DNA of 64,000 nt from Corbicula japonica (Eukaryota > Mollusca > Bivalvia > Venerida > Cyrenidae): assembly GCA_038501625.1 (NCBI GenBank), contig JAZAYU010000182.1:558001-622000 (forward strand). The letters run 5' to 3'. Shown here in pieces: positions 22,630 to 34,360 of this stretch. Below the pieces are notes generated by a model. The model was not told where the DNA came from and searched no databases. It was given only the letters and a program-made list of their open reading frames with translations. The stretch's first letter is position 1; each line of letters begins with the position of its first letter. A program made the translations under genes and the position numbers.

Positions 22630-23420
22630 ATCTCTAATAATATGAAGAGCAGGCAAAACGAATTTGGAATGTGCAGAATATGTTGAACACGTGGTGGCTA
22701 GAATTTCTGACAATTTGAAGGTATGGCAAAATTCTAGAAATAGTCAGTTGTCAAAACTCACACCAATATTTCTGGAGGAATATTGTTCACTTACCTATGA
22801 CAAAAACATCAAATTTCAGTCAGTTGTAACAGATTTACCAAAACAAAATCACGAAGATTGAAGGAATATACAGGCTGTTAGTAACACCTTCAGATAAATT
22901 CAATATGAAGCACAGAAACTGCTTATCTGCTTCTGAAGTGTTTTGGGTTTTTCACCGGCCCTAAAATTAAAGTTTTAGACATAGCTAAATGGTTGTTAAA
23001 TACAGAAGCACTTTTCTGAAAGAAGCAATTACCAGTGCTTAGCTGTACATGAAGAATAAATGAGTTTGCAAACAGCAGTCGGTTACGGAGTTCAATTATT
23101 CGAGAAACACCAGGCAACATTGAACATGAGGTAGATGTTACGGTTCCATACAAATTTATCACCAGTCTAAATGCATCTGTTTGCATTGAATTAAAAGTTT
23201 CAGTAATTTCAGAATTGACCTGACAACACAATCTGAGATGACCAGAAGCTGTTAACAGATGTTTGCTAGAATTACAAGATCCTGAGGTACTAAACACTGT
23301 AAATAACGCCACATGTAAAACAGTCAACAGAAACAATATACTGCAAATAATAATCGAAGGTTTGTCACCTTGGAACAGTCAGAAGCAAAGCAATACTGGA
23401 GGCTAAAACCAGGTTCTAAG
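22630..23420 (+). pseudogene. Gene A decayed large exon, several frameshifts
   Basis: After CATTTTCAG|A, plus-strand coding-like text runs for ~790 nt but switches frame at least four times. It reads ISNNMKSRQNE, then (extra T near 22662) LECAEYVEHVVARISDNLK and KLTPIFLEEYCSLTYDKN; then (near 22855) TKIEGIYRLLVTPSDKF; then KIKVLDIAKWLLNTEALF; then MSLQTAVGYGVQLFEKH; then (near 23132) EVDVTVPYKFITSLNASV, two in-frame TGA, and PEAVNRCLLELQDPEVLN. The amino-acid text stays protein-like through all breaks, which argues for an old gene rather than chance. The 137-codon minus frame (22923-23336) is its shadow. The family is not recognised. Dense sequence errors are the alternative. Confidence 0.4.
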
Positions 23421-23786
23421 GTGCACCAACCTGCAAGTTTTTCCCAAGCATTGTTAGGTCTACTTAAGTCTCATACAAACTTTCATAACTTTAAATCTTG
23501 CATTTTTATTGGAGTTGTCTCCCTTTTATTGTCTTCTTTATTTAGAATCTCTTCATTATAAGGGCAAATAACATGTTTCAGTAATTGAAACTGCTTGATT
23601 CCCTATCACATTTTCAGGGCCTCTAACACAGTATAATATTTGGTGTATTCTCTTGTTAACCTATGCCTAATATCAGAGTCAGTTGTGATTGATGTTTCCA
23701 CATTCTCCTTGCTAGCATTGATGTTTATGATTTGAGTCATCATATATCTAGGAAGTGGTAACAGTGTCTTTCACTTTGATTTGTAG

Positions 23787-23917
23787 GACATGAATAAAGA
23801 CAAAGCAATCAAGCCATACTTTTTCTTGATGCAGAACGGCCTTTAAGTAAGTTTGCCTTGCACAATTGCTTGGATTTCTTGTCACAGTTATGGAGATCAC
23901 CGCAAAGGTACATGCAG
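23787..23917 (+). pseudogene. Gene A decayed exon
   Basis: Between TTTGTAG|G and ATGCAG|GTAATG, one frame reads (after an early TAA) RQSNQAILFLDAERPLSKF followed by ALHNCLDFLSQLWRSPQRYM, clearly protein-like. The minus-strand frame of 89 codons here is a shadow. The family is unknown. Confidence 0.35.
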
Positions 23918-24124
23918 GTAATGACTCACAGTTAGGGAGCTCACAGAAAGCATTCACTCTGGTGAATGGCGATTTAAAGGCTGCGAAGAGTTTCTGAAAT
24001 AGTGAGGCATTATTCATTCTTTATGAAACTTTGAAACTGGGAATATGTGCACAATGTCTAGTTCAAGTTTGTTAAACAGCCAGATTCGGTACCGAGGTTT
24101 TAACACTAATAATGAAGACTATTC

Positions 24125-24235
24125 TTAGATGTCAGAAATCTGATTGGTTGAAGTTGAGAACAGTCTCACAACCGACCTATGGGAAAATTGAGATCTGGTT
24201 TTCATTCTGAATTCTATAACCCCAGATCAACAATA
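24125..24235. repeat. CCAAT-containing hairpin repeat (copy 3)
   Basis: AGAAATCTGATTGGTTGAAG, AACAGTCTCACA and TGAGATCTGGTTTTC...CCAGATC place this partial copy in the hairpin family. Confidence 0.4.
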
Positions 24236-24659
24236 CATTGCAAGAAATGAAAATAATAGACTAACTGAGCACTTGTCACTCCATCGTTATGAAAGTTGAA
24301 AAATGTCATGTCATGCATTGATACCAGCTTGCAACATTGTACAGACTTATAAACTGAGATAAAGCCAAAAATATATTTGTTTTTATCAGTGATAAGAAAA
24401 AAAAATCTGACATTAAAGATTTACGGAATTTGCATTTTCAAAAGTGGTGTAATGAAGAAAAACATTATTTTATAGTCTACAAATGAAATATATATATATA
24501 ACACTGTTTAAAAATATTTCCTTTTCAGTTTATGTTTTAAATGCATAACATGAGACAGAACATTTTTATAATTAAGTAAGAGAAATCTGCGAAATAAACG
24601 TTTGTGTAATCTGATTTGGATCTACACTTGTCGCATGTTTGACAGAAATAACCTAATGA

Positions 24660-26752
24660 GTAATGCTTGCCCATGCCATAAAGGCTTCACTGGCTGATCT
24701 GGATCTACACTGCTTGCCCATGCCATAAAGGCTTCACTGGCTGATCAGGATCTACACTACTTGCCCATGCCATAAAGGCTTTGCTGGCTGATCTGGATCT
24801 ACACTGCTTGCCCATGCCATAAAGGCTTCACTGGCTGATCAGGATCTACACTGCTTGCCCATGCCATAAAGGCTTTGCTGGCTGATCAGGATCTACACTG
24901 CTTGCCCATGCCATAAAGGCTTCACTGGCTGATCAGGATCTACACTACTTGCCCATGCCATAAAGGCTTTGCTGGCTGATCTGGATCTACACTGCTTGCC
25001 TATGCCATAAAGTCTTCACTGGCTAATCAGGATCTACACTACTTGCCCATGCCATAAAGGCTTTGCTGGCTGATCTGGATCTACATTGCTTGCCCATGCC
25101 ATAAAGGCTTTGCTGGCTGATCTGGATCTGCACTGCTTGCCCATGTCATAAAGGCTTTGTTGGCAGATCTGGATCTACACTGCTTGCCCATGCCATAAAG
25201 GCTTCACTGGCTGATCAGGATCTACACTGCTTGCCCATGCCATAAAGGCTTCACTGGCTGATCTGGATCTACACTTCTTGCCCATGCCATAAAGGCTTCA
25301 CTGGCTGATCTGGATCTACACTGCTTGCCCATGCCATAAAGGCTTTGCTGGCAGATCTGGATCTACATTGCTTGCCCATGCCATAAAGGCTTCACTGGCT
25401 GATCAGGATCTACACTGCTTGCCCATGCCATAAAGGCTTTGCTGGCTGATCTGGATCTACACTGCTTGCCCATGCCATAAAGGCTTCACTGGCTGATCTG
25501 GATCTACACTGCTTGCCCATGCCATAAAGGCTTCACTGGCTGATCTGGATCTACACTGCTTGCCCATGCCATAAAGGCTTTGCTGGCTGATCTGGATCTA
25601 CACTGCTTGCCCATACCATAAAGGCTTTGCTGGCTGATCTGGATCTACACTGCTTGCCTATGCCATAAAGGCTTTGCTGGCTGATCTGGATCTACACTGC
25701 TTGCCTATGCCATAAAGGCTTCACTGGCTGATCTGGATCTACACTGCTTGCCTATGCCATAAAGGCTTCACTGGCTGATCTGGATCTACACTGCTTGCCC
25801 ATGCCATAAAGGCTTTGCTGGCTGATCTGGATCTACACTGCTTGCCTATGCCATAAAGGCTTCACTGGCTGATCTGGATCTACACTGCTTGCCCATGCCA
25901 TAAAGGCTTTGCTGGCAGATCTGGATCTATACTGCTTGCCCATGCCATAAAATCTTCACTGGCTGATCTGGATCTACACTGCTTGCCCATGCCATAAAGG
26001 CTTTGCTGGCAGATCTGGATCTACACTGCTTGCCCATGCCATAAAGGCTTCACTGGCTGATCTGGATCTACACTGCTTGCCCATGCCATAAAGGCTTCAC
26101 TGGCTGATCTGGATCTACACTGCTTGCCCATGCCATAAAGGCTTTGCTGGCTGATCTGGATCTACACTGCTTGCCCATGTCATAAAGGCTTTGCTGGCAG
26201 ATCTGGATCTACACTGCTTGCCCATGCCATAAAGGCTTCACTGGCTGATCTGGATCTACACTGCTTGCCCATGCCATAAAGGCTTTGCTGGCTGATCTGG
26301 ATCTACACTGCTTGCCCATGCCATAAAGGCTTCACTGGCTGATCTGGATCTACACTGCTTGCCCATGCCATAAAGGCTTCGCTGGCTGATCTGGATCTAC
26401 ACTGCTTGCCCATGCCATAAAGGCTTTGCTGGCTGATCTGGATCTACACTGCTTGCCCATGCCATAAAGACTTTGCTGGCAGATCTGGATCTACACTGCT
26501 TGCCCGTGTCATATAGGCTTTGCTGGCAGATCTGGATCTACACTGCTTGCCCATGCCATAAAGGCTTCACTGGCAGATCTGGATCTACACTGCTTGCCCA
26601 TGCCATAAAGGCTTCACTGGCTGATCTGGATCTACACTACTTGCCCATGCCATAAAGGCTTTGCTGGCAGATCTGGATCTACACTGCTTGCCCATGCCAT
26701 AAAGACTTCACTGGCTGATCAGGATCTACACTACTTGCCCATGCCATAAAGG
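24660..26752 (+). repeat. 47-bp minisatellite, about 44 copies
   Basis: The unit is GGATCTACACTGCTTGCCCA plus TGCCATAAAGGCTT plus CACTGGCTGATCT (47 bp). Two main sub-types alternate (CTTCACTGGCTGATC and CTTTGCTGGCAGATC), mixed with A/T changes after GATC. The array is flanked on the left by a foldback arm (GGATCTACACTTGTCGCATG at 24618) and on the right by the opposite arm (GTTGATCCAGATCAGCCTGC at 26791). It therefore appears to have grown inside a dispersed foldback element. The 60-codon frame at 26473 is an artefact of the repeat. Confidence 0.97.
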
Positions 26753-26879
26753 CATATATATGGAGTAAATGGTTGATAATATCAACTGGTGTTGATCCAG
26801 ATCAGCCTGCATAAATGAATCGACAATTTTTGCATCCTGGTCAGAAATAACTTTTAAAATCTAAAAGTGACCAGCTTAT

Positions 26880-27995
26880 TTCCTAAGCATGGTTTATGGC
26901 TTTTATCAAATCCCATGGCTGACCAGTGACCAGAATAGCCTTCTCGCAATGCTTACAGATCTCGATCTCCACTCTTTGGTTTTAGCACTGATTGCCCATG
27001 TGATAAAATGTGTATTCTTCTAGTTAATGGTGAATAAGTTATTTTTACCAGAGAGCAGTTTTGTATAACAGCAGAGATTATTTAGAAAAGAAATCTAGTA
27101 CCAGTGTAACAAAACTGAATTTATCTTTTTCGGGCAAGAGGATGCTAATAGACATTTTCAAGACAAAGCATAGTTGTATTCAGTATAAGCTGACAATAGT
27201 CATTTTCTAAATGTTTTATTCTGTTTTGCTTTGAGCACAGAAAAGGAAGTTAATAGATACCTCCAACATTTCAGGCTCGAAGTGAGATGACTTTGGTATG
27301 GTGGTGGTATATTTGAAGACAGACAGAAGGTCCCACTGGCTATATTAAGCTGTTAATATGAAATACCGAAAAGCTGAACTAGTAAGATATTTTATTCACA
27401 TTAGTGCAATGTTGTACATAAGCATCGATAATCCAGACAAGAAATCAAACAAGATTTTTAAATTTCTTATTCCGTATAATTAAAGAAGTTCGTAAAACCT
27501 GTCACTTTGATTTACGTTAGATTTGTCGACGTTAGATCTCTACATATTTGGTAACCAGAAGATTGCCTCCCCTACCTCCATGGAGTTATGGCCCTTTAGC
27601 TGTCTGACAAGCGTATTCTGTGGCAGTTTGGGCAGTCTTGGTCGGACTGTCTTGTACAATTTTGATAGAAAGATTAGTTGCAAACCTTCAACAAAATGAG
27701 TTGTTGAAGGTTATGTTGGCATCACACTGAAACATAGAGTGCAACCCCTCTATTTACACCACCTCTAGAGTGTTCCTTATAGTGGGGTGGTCTTAATTCC
27801 GGGGTAGAAAATAGTGCAAAACTATTTAAAGGAACATTGATAAAGAAGTCTTATTATCCAGGAGATCTTAACTTTAGAATGGTCTTTATCAAAGGTTTTA
27901 CTGTATCTTCATTTTAGACCAAGACCAAAGTCTGTAAATATTTGGACCATAACTGATAACCTGGCCAACGGACCTTGCTGTACCACTGAGTCATG
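26880..27995. repeat. Segmental duplication, copy 2
   Basis: Diverged counterpart of 20140-22470 in the same orientation, shortened. It contains broken relics of the two duplicated candidate exons. A Tc1 element lies directly after its right edge (28003). Confidence 0.75.
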
Positions 27996-28002
27996 TTAAA
28001 TA

Positions 28003-28544
28003 TACTGAACCAAAAAAGAAACTTTCGCAAAGTAAGTGCCAGTTGTTCAAGGGTACCACTTAGATGTATACACATACATCCCATGTTGCTCCTGTCAATA
28101 TACACTATTTACAAAATCATAACGTTCAAAGTCCGGATTTGAACCAAATTGAACATCTTTGGGATAATCTGGATAGACGCGTACGTCGACGTCCGAACCC
28201 TCAAAACAACGTCAACGACCTTCGAGCAGCATTGCTTGAAGAAGGGAATAATATTCCACAGGCTGACATTAACAAACTTATGCTCTCAATGCGACGTCGC
28301 TGTCAGACAGTCAGCATCCCACACGGCAGTCACACATGCTACTGATTGTTAACTTTAGAAACGACCCCTACCTTATTTTCATTTAAAATCCAACAATTAA
28401 TCTGATCCTTTTCTCAAAAATGACGATTTTAAAAGAACCACAATACATTATTTTACAAAATTGTAAGCTTTCAGCCAAAAGGATTGAAACTGTACTAACA
28501 TATCTACAATCAAACTTGGCGAAAGTTTTTTTGTTGGTTCAGTA
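28003..28544 (+). mobile_element. Internally deleted Tc1-type transposon
   Basis: Inverted ends TACTGAACCAA...AAACTTTCGC (left) and GCGAAAG...TTGGTTCAGTA (right) are flanked by TA on both sides (28001-28002 and 28545-28546). Inside, a plus-strand frame to 28345 encodes only the C-terminal end of a Tc1 transposase: SPDLNQIEHLWDNLDRRVRR, with the third catalytic Glu in IEHLWD, then a Gln/Arg-rich tail ending HTCY. The first two catalytic Asp and the DNA-binding domain are missing. The element is 542 bp, so it could move only with help from a full-length relative. Confidence 0.9.
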
Positions 28545-28886
28545 TATAATTTCTCAATGTTTGCTAAGCTGTACTTTGTCAGACCTTTCCTCAACAACCA
28601 GCCAAACGTTGGATGGATCACAATTTTACCGTTTATTGGTGTAAATATTGTGTTGCGTTCAACCCGGGGCTATGCAGTGTGGACAGTAATATGCATTTCC
28701 ATAACCGCCCATGAACAGGCTAAATCAAACAGAGCCTGCAATATTTTCATATTTGTTGTATTAAGTGGCTTTCAAAGTTCCCATTTTATCTATTTGTATA
28801 TTCAATTTAATATAATACACAAATCAGCAGAATTAAGAGAAAATCATAACTGTTCTGAACATAACTTTTCATTAAATGAAACAAGC

Positions 28887-28942
28887 TTAGACCAGGGATC
28901 GAACCAGCACGGCCACCGTGCCTAGCCACATAACTCTGAGCA
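28887..28942 (-). repeat. tRNA-like SINE remnant
   Basis: On the minus strand a perfect B box GGTTCGATCCC (28895-28905) follows an A-box-like TGGCTAGGCACGG at normal distance. The stems are incomplete, so it is read as a SINE head or tRNA relic. Confidence 0.5.
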
Positions 28943-29205
28943 AACAACATCACAAGTAACAGACGGGTAAGCATTGCTGATATTGTGTAATATCACTGAC
29001 TGATTACTGCGTCTATATTTTTATATGTCTTTTTAAGTCTTGTTTTAGTTGACTTAAGAGTACTCAATGATGTCTTACCATCTCATTCTACTAACTAGAT
29101 CAAACATGTCACATATTTGATCTTCACTTGTATCATTAAGGACTAGTGAAATAAGATGACATGTGTTATGTTTTCTCACATATTATTCTACATTTTGTAT
29201 TTCAG

Positions 29206-29343
29206 TCACCCGGACAACATTCTGCCACCAGGCACAGGACTACAAGTGTCACGTCAGTCTACACTTCTATATTTGGACGACCTGGAGGGCCTGGGAAAGT
29301 GTCAAGTCTTATGACCTTCTTTGAATCAAGATCAAGTCGATAG
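29206..29343 (+). CDS. Candidate last exon of gene A
   Basis: After acceptor TTGTATTTCAG|T (phase 0), 45 codons run to TAG. The frame is Ser/Thr/Arg-rich with HRTTSVTSVYTSIFGRPGG and ends SSLMTFFESRSSR. It has good codon character and is intact, unlike the exons at 20-24 kb. An AATAAA lies 164 nt after the stop. Assignment to the same gene as the 8.2-9.3 kb exons is by strand, phase 0 and lack of another plus-strand gene between them. It could instead end a different gene. The composition suggests a disordered C-terminal tail. Confidence 0.5.
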   Translation, partial: SPGQHSATRHRTTSVTSVYTSIFGRPGGPGKVSSLMTFFESRSSR

Positions 29344-29439
29344 ACAAACTGTTTTTAAAGTTCATCAGACTGCAGACACATTAACAAAACTTTTCTTTGA
29401 TTAATTTCTAGGATTAGGTTATTTGTAACCAAGAAGCAG

Positions 29440-29960
29440 CCAGTGTTGATCCAGATCACACGGCATGGATGTGCCAGCTGATCTAGATCTACACTGGTCA
29501 CAAAACAATAAAACCTTTGATTTTGAACTTGTGTTGTAGTTTTACCTTATTAATGGATTAACATGGTTCGGGCAAATTGTATAATGGACGTGTATGCTCC
29601 AACTTGTCACTGAACTGCATTCGAGTTAATTAGCTTGATAAGGCTACTATGCCAAAGGAATTTTGTGATAATGTGGATTTGGTCACTTTTCTACCATGTC
29701 AAACGGTTCTGTTTTCTGGATGCAATAATAAAGTTTCTATGACAGAATGGTGAACAGCGTAGGCTATATGGAGTGTTATTACTTTATTGTCTGTTGTCCC
29801 TGGACTTTACTGAATATATGGCTTTTATCCCAGATCCAGATCAGTCTGCACATCCATTCTGTCTGATCAGGATCTATAAGTACTGTTCACATTTGATTCA
29901 TTAAGTTTGTTTTTCTGACCAAGAAGCAAAACTGTAGATCCATATCAGACGTGACTGATG
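29440..29960. repeat. Foldback arms of the GATCCAGATCAGC family
   Basis: Three partial members: GTTGATCCAGATCACACGGC with GCCAGCTGATCTAGATCTAC (29443-29497); CCAGATCCAGATCAGTCTGC with CTGTCTGATCAGGATCTA (29828-29877); and GTAGATCCATATCAGACGTG (29934-29955). Each pair can form a hairpin. Confidence 0.7.
29507..29512 (+). promoter_or_regulatory. Poly(A) signal AATAAA for the 29.3-kb exon
   Basis: Canonical AATAAA in ACAATAAAACC, 164 nt beyond the TAG. A foldback arm (CTGATCTAGATCTACACTGG) lies inside the 3' UTR just upstream. Confidence 0.5.
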
Positions 29961-30323
29961 TGCCAGCAGACACTAAGTATGTAAGTGTTTTATAAGTCAT
30001 GTTTTAGCAATTAAGAAAACCAGTCACTTAGCTAGGCTCCATTATCTTACGGTTTCTTATTTGTTAAAACTTCACTTGATAAATACTAACTATGACTTAA
30101 TTTTAAGGACCAGTTAATGTCTTCAGAACGCAATGGTTCCAGCTTTCTATAAGAATCATACTTCTGGCAAAGGTATATCGGATACCTGCTGTATAATTTG
30201 TTTAATCTTAAAGAAATTGATAATCATCCACAAGGTGTTTATGTCATTTATATATTTTACCTATGGGTAAATGCATTTATATAAATCGAGATAATTTAAA
30301 ATCATTTTTGTAAACATGTTTAA

Positions 30324-32457
30324 TCAATATAAAAATAAAATTAAATCTTGTAATAGTGATAATGGTGGCGTTGTCTTGATCACGTTCACTATCCTCCATT
30401 CCTCCTCGGATGGTCCTTTAGACTGGTATGACTCCACCGTGACCGGATGTTGCAGCTGGTCGACACTGATCAACAGTTGTCTCCACGCAGCAGACGACAT
30501 TGTTACGAAGGATAGTTCCACATTTTCTAGCTGCGTCATTGCGGTTGAAAGACGCTGTATGACGTCGTTCATATCGATGTACGCAAGCTTCAGATGCTGT
30601 AGCTGAGTTAATGTAGGAATGGTTTGTATCATCTCCTGGCAGGATGACATGCTCTCTAACGTTAATGATGATAGGACCGGTGCTGCACGTAGATCTTGAC
30701 ACAATGTGGCGCTGGCTCTGGCTGTCATCTTCTCTTTCAGTGGTGATACTTGTGGATTTCCCGATACTTTCATTAACTTGCATGATTGATTTCAACGATT
30801 TTACATCATATATTAGGCCGTGTGTATCAAGCCCGAAATAAAGAAGGATGGGACAGCTGTCATTTCCATTTCTCAAACTTTCTTGTAGACACTCTAATTG
30901 CATTGACTGGTAAGATTTCATTGATTTCCAAGCGTCATCATAACTATCAATATACATGTTTTTCCTAAATTGACATACAGAACTGTCAAGATCAACGATC
31001 GTCTGCAGCTCACCGGAAATACATGTATATGTATATACTTTCGGATTACTACCACATACAAAAACAAATAGAGTATCCATTTCTAATATGCTTGAAAGCG
31101 ATGAACAAACTTCAATAATAGTTGATTTTATAGTTTCATCGTTCCATTCAGACACAATGTACATGTACAAGGCAGCCATAAATTCCTGTATAGATTTATG
31201 TTGAAAGTAAACTTGATATCGCTGTACCGAGACTTTATTTCTGTCCTTGCTTTGACTCAACAGTCCAATTTTCAGACAAAACTCGAGTTCTTGTTGTGTT
31301 AAAAATTTCAGCACAGTTGTGCTGTCAATCACCAGGCTGGATTCTTTTATCTTCTGAAATAATGCATAGAACGCCAACTTCCCGAGCTTTAAAAGTAAGT
31401 TCATATACTGATTGCACAACACGTTATGTCCCATACATTCTTGGACTGTAACTTTACGTTCCGCGTTTCCAGTAGGAAGGGTCGGTGCCTTTTTCTTGTT
31501 CAAACCCCGCTGAAGAGTTAATTCAATAGTGTTACTGTACGTTTCACATTTCGACTTGCCAATGCTAAGACCATCAAACCAGATACAAATAAGCTGTAGT
31601 AAGATGTACGGAATCAAACGGATATCTCCGAGTTTTACCAAAGACACTTTTTTGTCAAAGTCTGTCAAATCACGCCCCTTTTCGCCGCTGTTTTCGCTCA
31701 GAAGTTGAACAGCATTTGATTTCAGTTCTTTAGAAGTTGCTTCATCGAGCTGTGAGATCTCCACCTGGTGGTCGATGTGGTTTGGCGTCAGCCCAATCGT
31801 ACTGATCTTCCAGGGTCGGGTGGTGGTGAGGACCGTGCAGTTGTCGCCATAGTTGTTGTGCGGTATTCCAGGTTTTCCCGCACACTTGCCGCTGGGATGT
31901 GTCCACTCGTCGAGACCATAGCACAACACTAAACAAGGTCTCGTCCGCAGCATACTTTTTAAAAACATCTTCGAAAAGCGTTCGGGATCTGGCAAACTTT
32001 GGGCTACAAACTTTATGATCAGATCGCCTAGAAGGCAAATGTTTTCGTCCTGGAAGTCTCGCAAGTGTAATAGAAATACATTGTAGTAAGTCAAACTGTT
32101 CTAGTGTGTCTACGTCGACGAATTTGCTGATCGTTTGTTTTTTCATCATTGTTCGTTGACACCACGTCATAGCTATATTTTGAGTAAAGGACGTCTTCCC
32201 GTAGCCGTCATTTGCCTCGACGTATATATTTTTATACCGAACGTTGTCATCGTTGAAAAACAGTTTCCGGTACGAAGAGACTGTCGTCTTTTCGGAAGAT
32301 TTGTGTCCCTGTCCAAAGGCATTCGGTTTGATATATGCTAACATCGGAGGCTGCACGTATAACTCCGTTAAAGGTACAGCATGGTCTTCTACCAGAGGTG
32401 AGGCAGAGATCATAGATTCATTGTTTTGATGGAAACGTTCAAGTTCTTCTTTAAATT
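30324..32457 (-). CDS. NLR main exon: NACHT ATPase plus LRR-like C-terminus (frameshifted)
   Basis: Starts after TATGCTTTCAG| with EFKEELERFHQNNESM. The NACHT domain shows Walker A EANDGYGKTSFTQNIA (about 32187-32220), Walker B region PCLVLCYGLDEWTHP (about 31900-31945), and a sensor-1-like TVLTTTRPWKIS. Then come helical segments with FQHKSIQEFMAALYMY, the NLR winged-helix/superhelical motif around the C-terminal end of NACHT. The last ~110 codons, in a third frame, contain LRR-like repeats (LSSLTLESMSS, LQHLKLAYIDM, LENVELSFVTM). The reading frame breaks twice. At 32062 an extra G splits ISIT-L and RDFQDENICLLGDL. Near 30740-30800 the text moves from YDVKSLKSIMQ to PLKEKMTARASATLCQDL. In the Walker B motif, Tyr replaces the Asp expected before GLDEW. 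The stop is at 30324. Confidence 0.9.
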
Positions 32458-34125
32458 CTGAAAGCATAAAAAATTAACAATGCTCTATAAACTTACTCAT
32501 TATAAAATTGTAGGTGTAAGAAAGCAATAATAAACATCAACAGTTGTGACCGTATTCCTTAGTACACAAATATTGTCGGTAAAATTAGCTGATTGCTACA
32601 TAAAACGAGAAGTATAGACCCGATCAGATTACATTTCCGTGTTAGTTTGATAAGGGTCTACACTGCTCTAATAGGCTTTCAACAGTTGCGCCAATATTAC
32701 TTCTATAACCGAAGATCCAAATAATTCATTATATTTTCTTTGTGAGAAGTGGTGTTTAGGCAGGCAACATGTAAAGTATACATGAAAATGCCCAAGTGCA
32801 CAGTTATTTCAATCAACGTGCAGATATTGTAATTACTGGTATTTTCAAATAAAAAGTGAAATATGCATATAAGGAATCGCCACATTCAGAAAAACAGCCT
32901 CCCCACACAGTCGAGAAGAGGAAAGAGCGAGAGAGCTTTGTTAATAAAATGATCAGTTTCAAAAAAGACACCACTAACAATAAACAAAAATGAGAACAGA
33001 AGGGGTTACCGCTTTGGAACGGTCAGTTGCAAATTGTCAAATTTAAAGATTCTAACAGATTAACTTTTAGAAGTAAAAAGTGCCGGTCTAGTTTCCATTC
33101 TCATATATATTAGGCATACGTGTATTATAGTAAAATGTTTGAAATAAAAAGATGGCATCCGATTGAAAACTTAGAGCAATATTTATGCAGAGATGCGGCT
33201 GCTATCTCTTTTTTATCGGACTAGCAAACATTAAATGCTTTTATTTTAAGATGTGGGCAATTCTTAAAAGTTTGGATATGATGACAGCGTATTTCTGCCA
33301 CAAGAGAACCAGTTAACTCATTGCGTATGTTTGGGGCTATCATTTTAATAACAAACAATACAACAACTGAGAACGTGTTGCTGTACACCTAATTTCTGTC
33401 ATTAAGTAAGAATAGTGCAATAATCATGACAAAGTAAAACTGTTAACTCATAACTATTGTATTCTAGGGCAGATAGATCCACCAATTTTACCCCCCCCCC
33501 CCCCTATATATATTCTTAAAAGTAAATATAATAATAGAATATTGAAAATCACGATTTAACGAACCCACAAAGACCAAAGACCATGCTCACAAAAAAAACA
33601 ACAAAACAAATACATTTACAGTAATTAAGAAGATTATCACGAACAATTTCTAGCATAACCATGACGCCGTGATTTGTTTATGTATTTAATATTATCCAAT
33701 TCAAATGCCTTAAATGATTAGCCCGTATTCAATGTTTCAACTCAGTCAGGCTATATAATAATAAGAAATTGTTGCTGTCCCCAAAAATGAATTATAAATA
33801 TCAAGCTAGCTGTCATTATGGCAGAAGTGGGAAGTATCGTGTTTCTTGTAACCAAGATATCTGGAAGTGATCTCGTGACGGAATAATATTTAGAATAAAT
33901 AACATTTCCGGGATAACATGTGCATGTTTTATTGGTATTCCGAAATATTCATAAAACTCTCTCAAACGTTTAGCTTATCGTGTCGTGTGTCTGAAAATCT
34001 ATAAATTTGAGTATTCTGTAAAAAAAATATGAAAAAAAAAGTTTTGAAATGTGACCGCTACTGTGTGCTTTGTGTCGTTTCTTGTTTTTCAAGCTCATGA
34101 AACAACTTTATAATGAAATGGTTAC
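32458..34125 (-). other. NLR intron between CARD and NACHT exons
   Basis: No exon seen. It contains a run of 14 C at about 33490-33503 and a 180-bp block (32850-33030) that is repeated in inverse orientation at 51455-51620. Confidence 0.6.
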
Positions 34126-34360
34126 CTTGGCATAGCTTGTCATCTTCCGACTCAGGTTTCATCTGTCTCCGTGCTTTCTCGCGAAGTTCTCGCTGCAAGT
34201 CGGACGTATTCTCTCCCTTTTCTGCTCTCTCCAATAAGGAGCAAATCTGTTTCTGACCACAGTGCATCAGACTGCACTTGAAGTCAGCGTATGCCTCGTG
34301 CCCTCCATGTTGTACAGCTTCAATGAGCTTTCTATTCCTGTTGCTCGTGAGTCTTTCCTC
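34126..34360 (-). CDS. NLR CARD exon, second half plus linker
   Basis: A 235-nt exon between TCGTTGTAG|G and CAAG|GTAACC. It continues the CARD with EERLTSNRNRKLIEAVQHGG and HEAYADFKCSLMHCGQKQ, then ICSLLERAEKGENT, which matches helices 3-6 of the CARD fold (R...R..KLL..L...G..A...F...L...GQ..I..LL). A charged linker follows (DLQRELREKARRQMKPESED) and leads into the NACHT exon. Both junctions are in frame. CARDs bind other CARDs in signalling complexes; the sequence does not tell the partner. Confidence 0.85.

Noticed and set aside
22923..23336. 137-codon minus-strand frame with a signal-peptide-like start
   Set aside because: The plus strand carries better protein-like text in several frames over the same bases; the minus frame is its shadow.
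23748..24017. 89-codon minus-strand frame
   Set aside because: The plus-strand segment between good splice sites is more coding-like.
26473..26655. 60-codon repetitive protein in the 47-bp array
   Set aside because: 47 is not a multiple of three; the frame is open only by repeat chance.
24660..26752. CRISPR-like array
   Set aside because: Contiguous minisatellite without unique spacers, in an intron-bearing animal genome.
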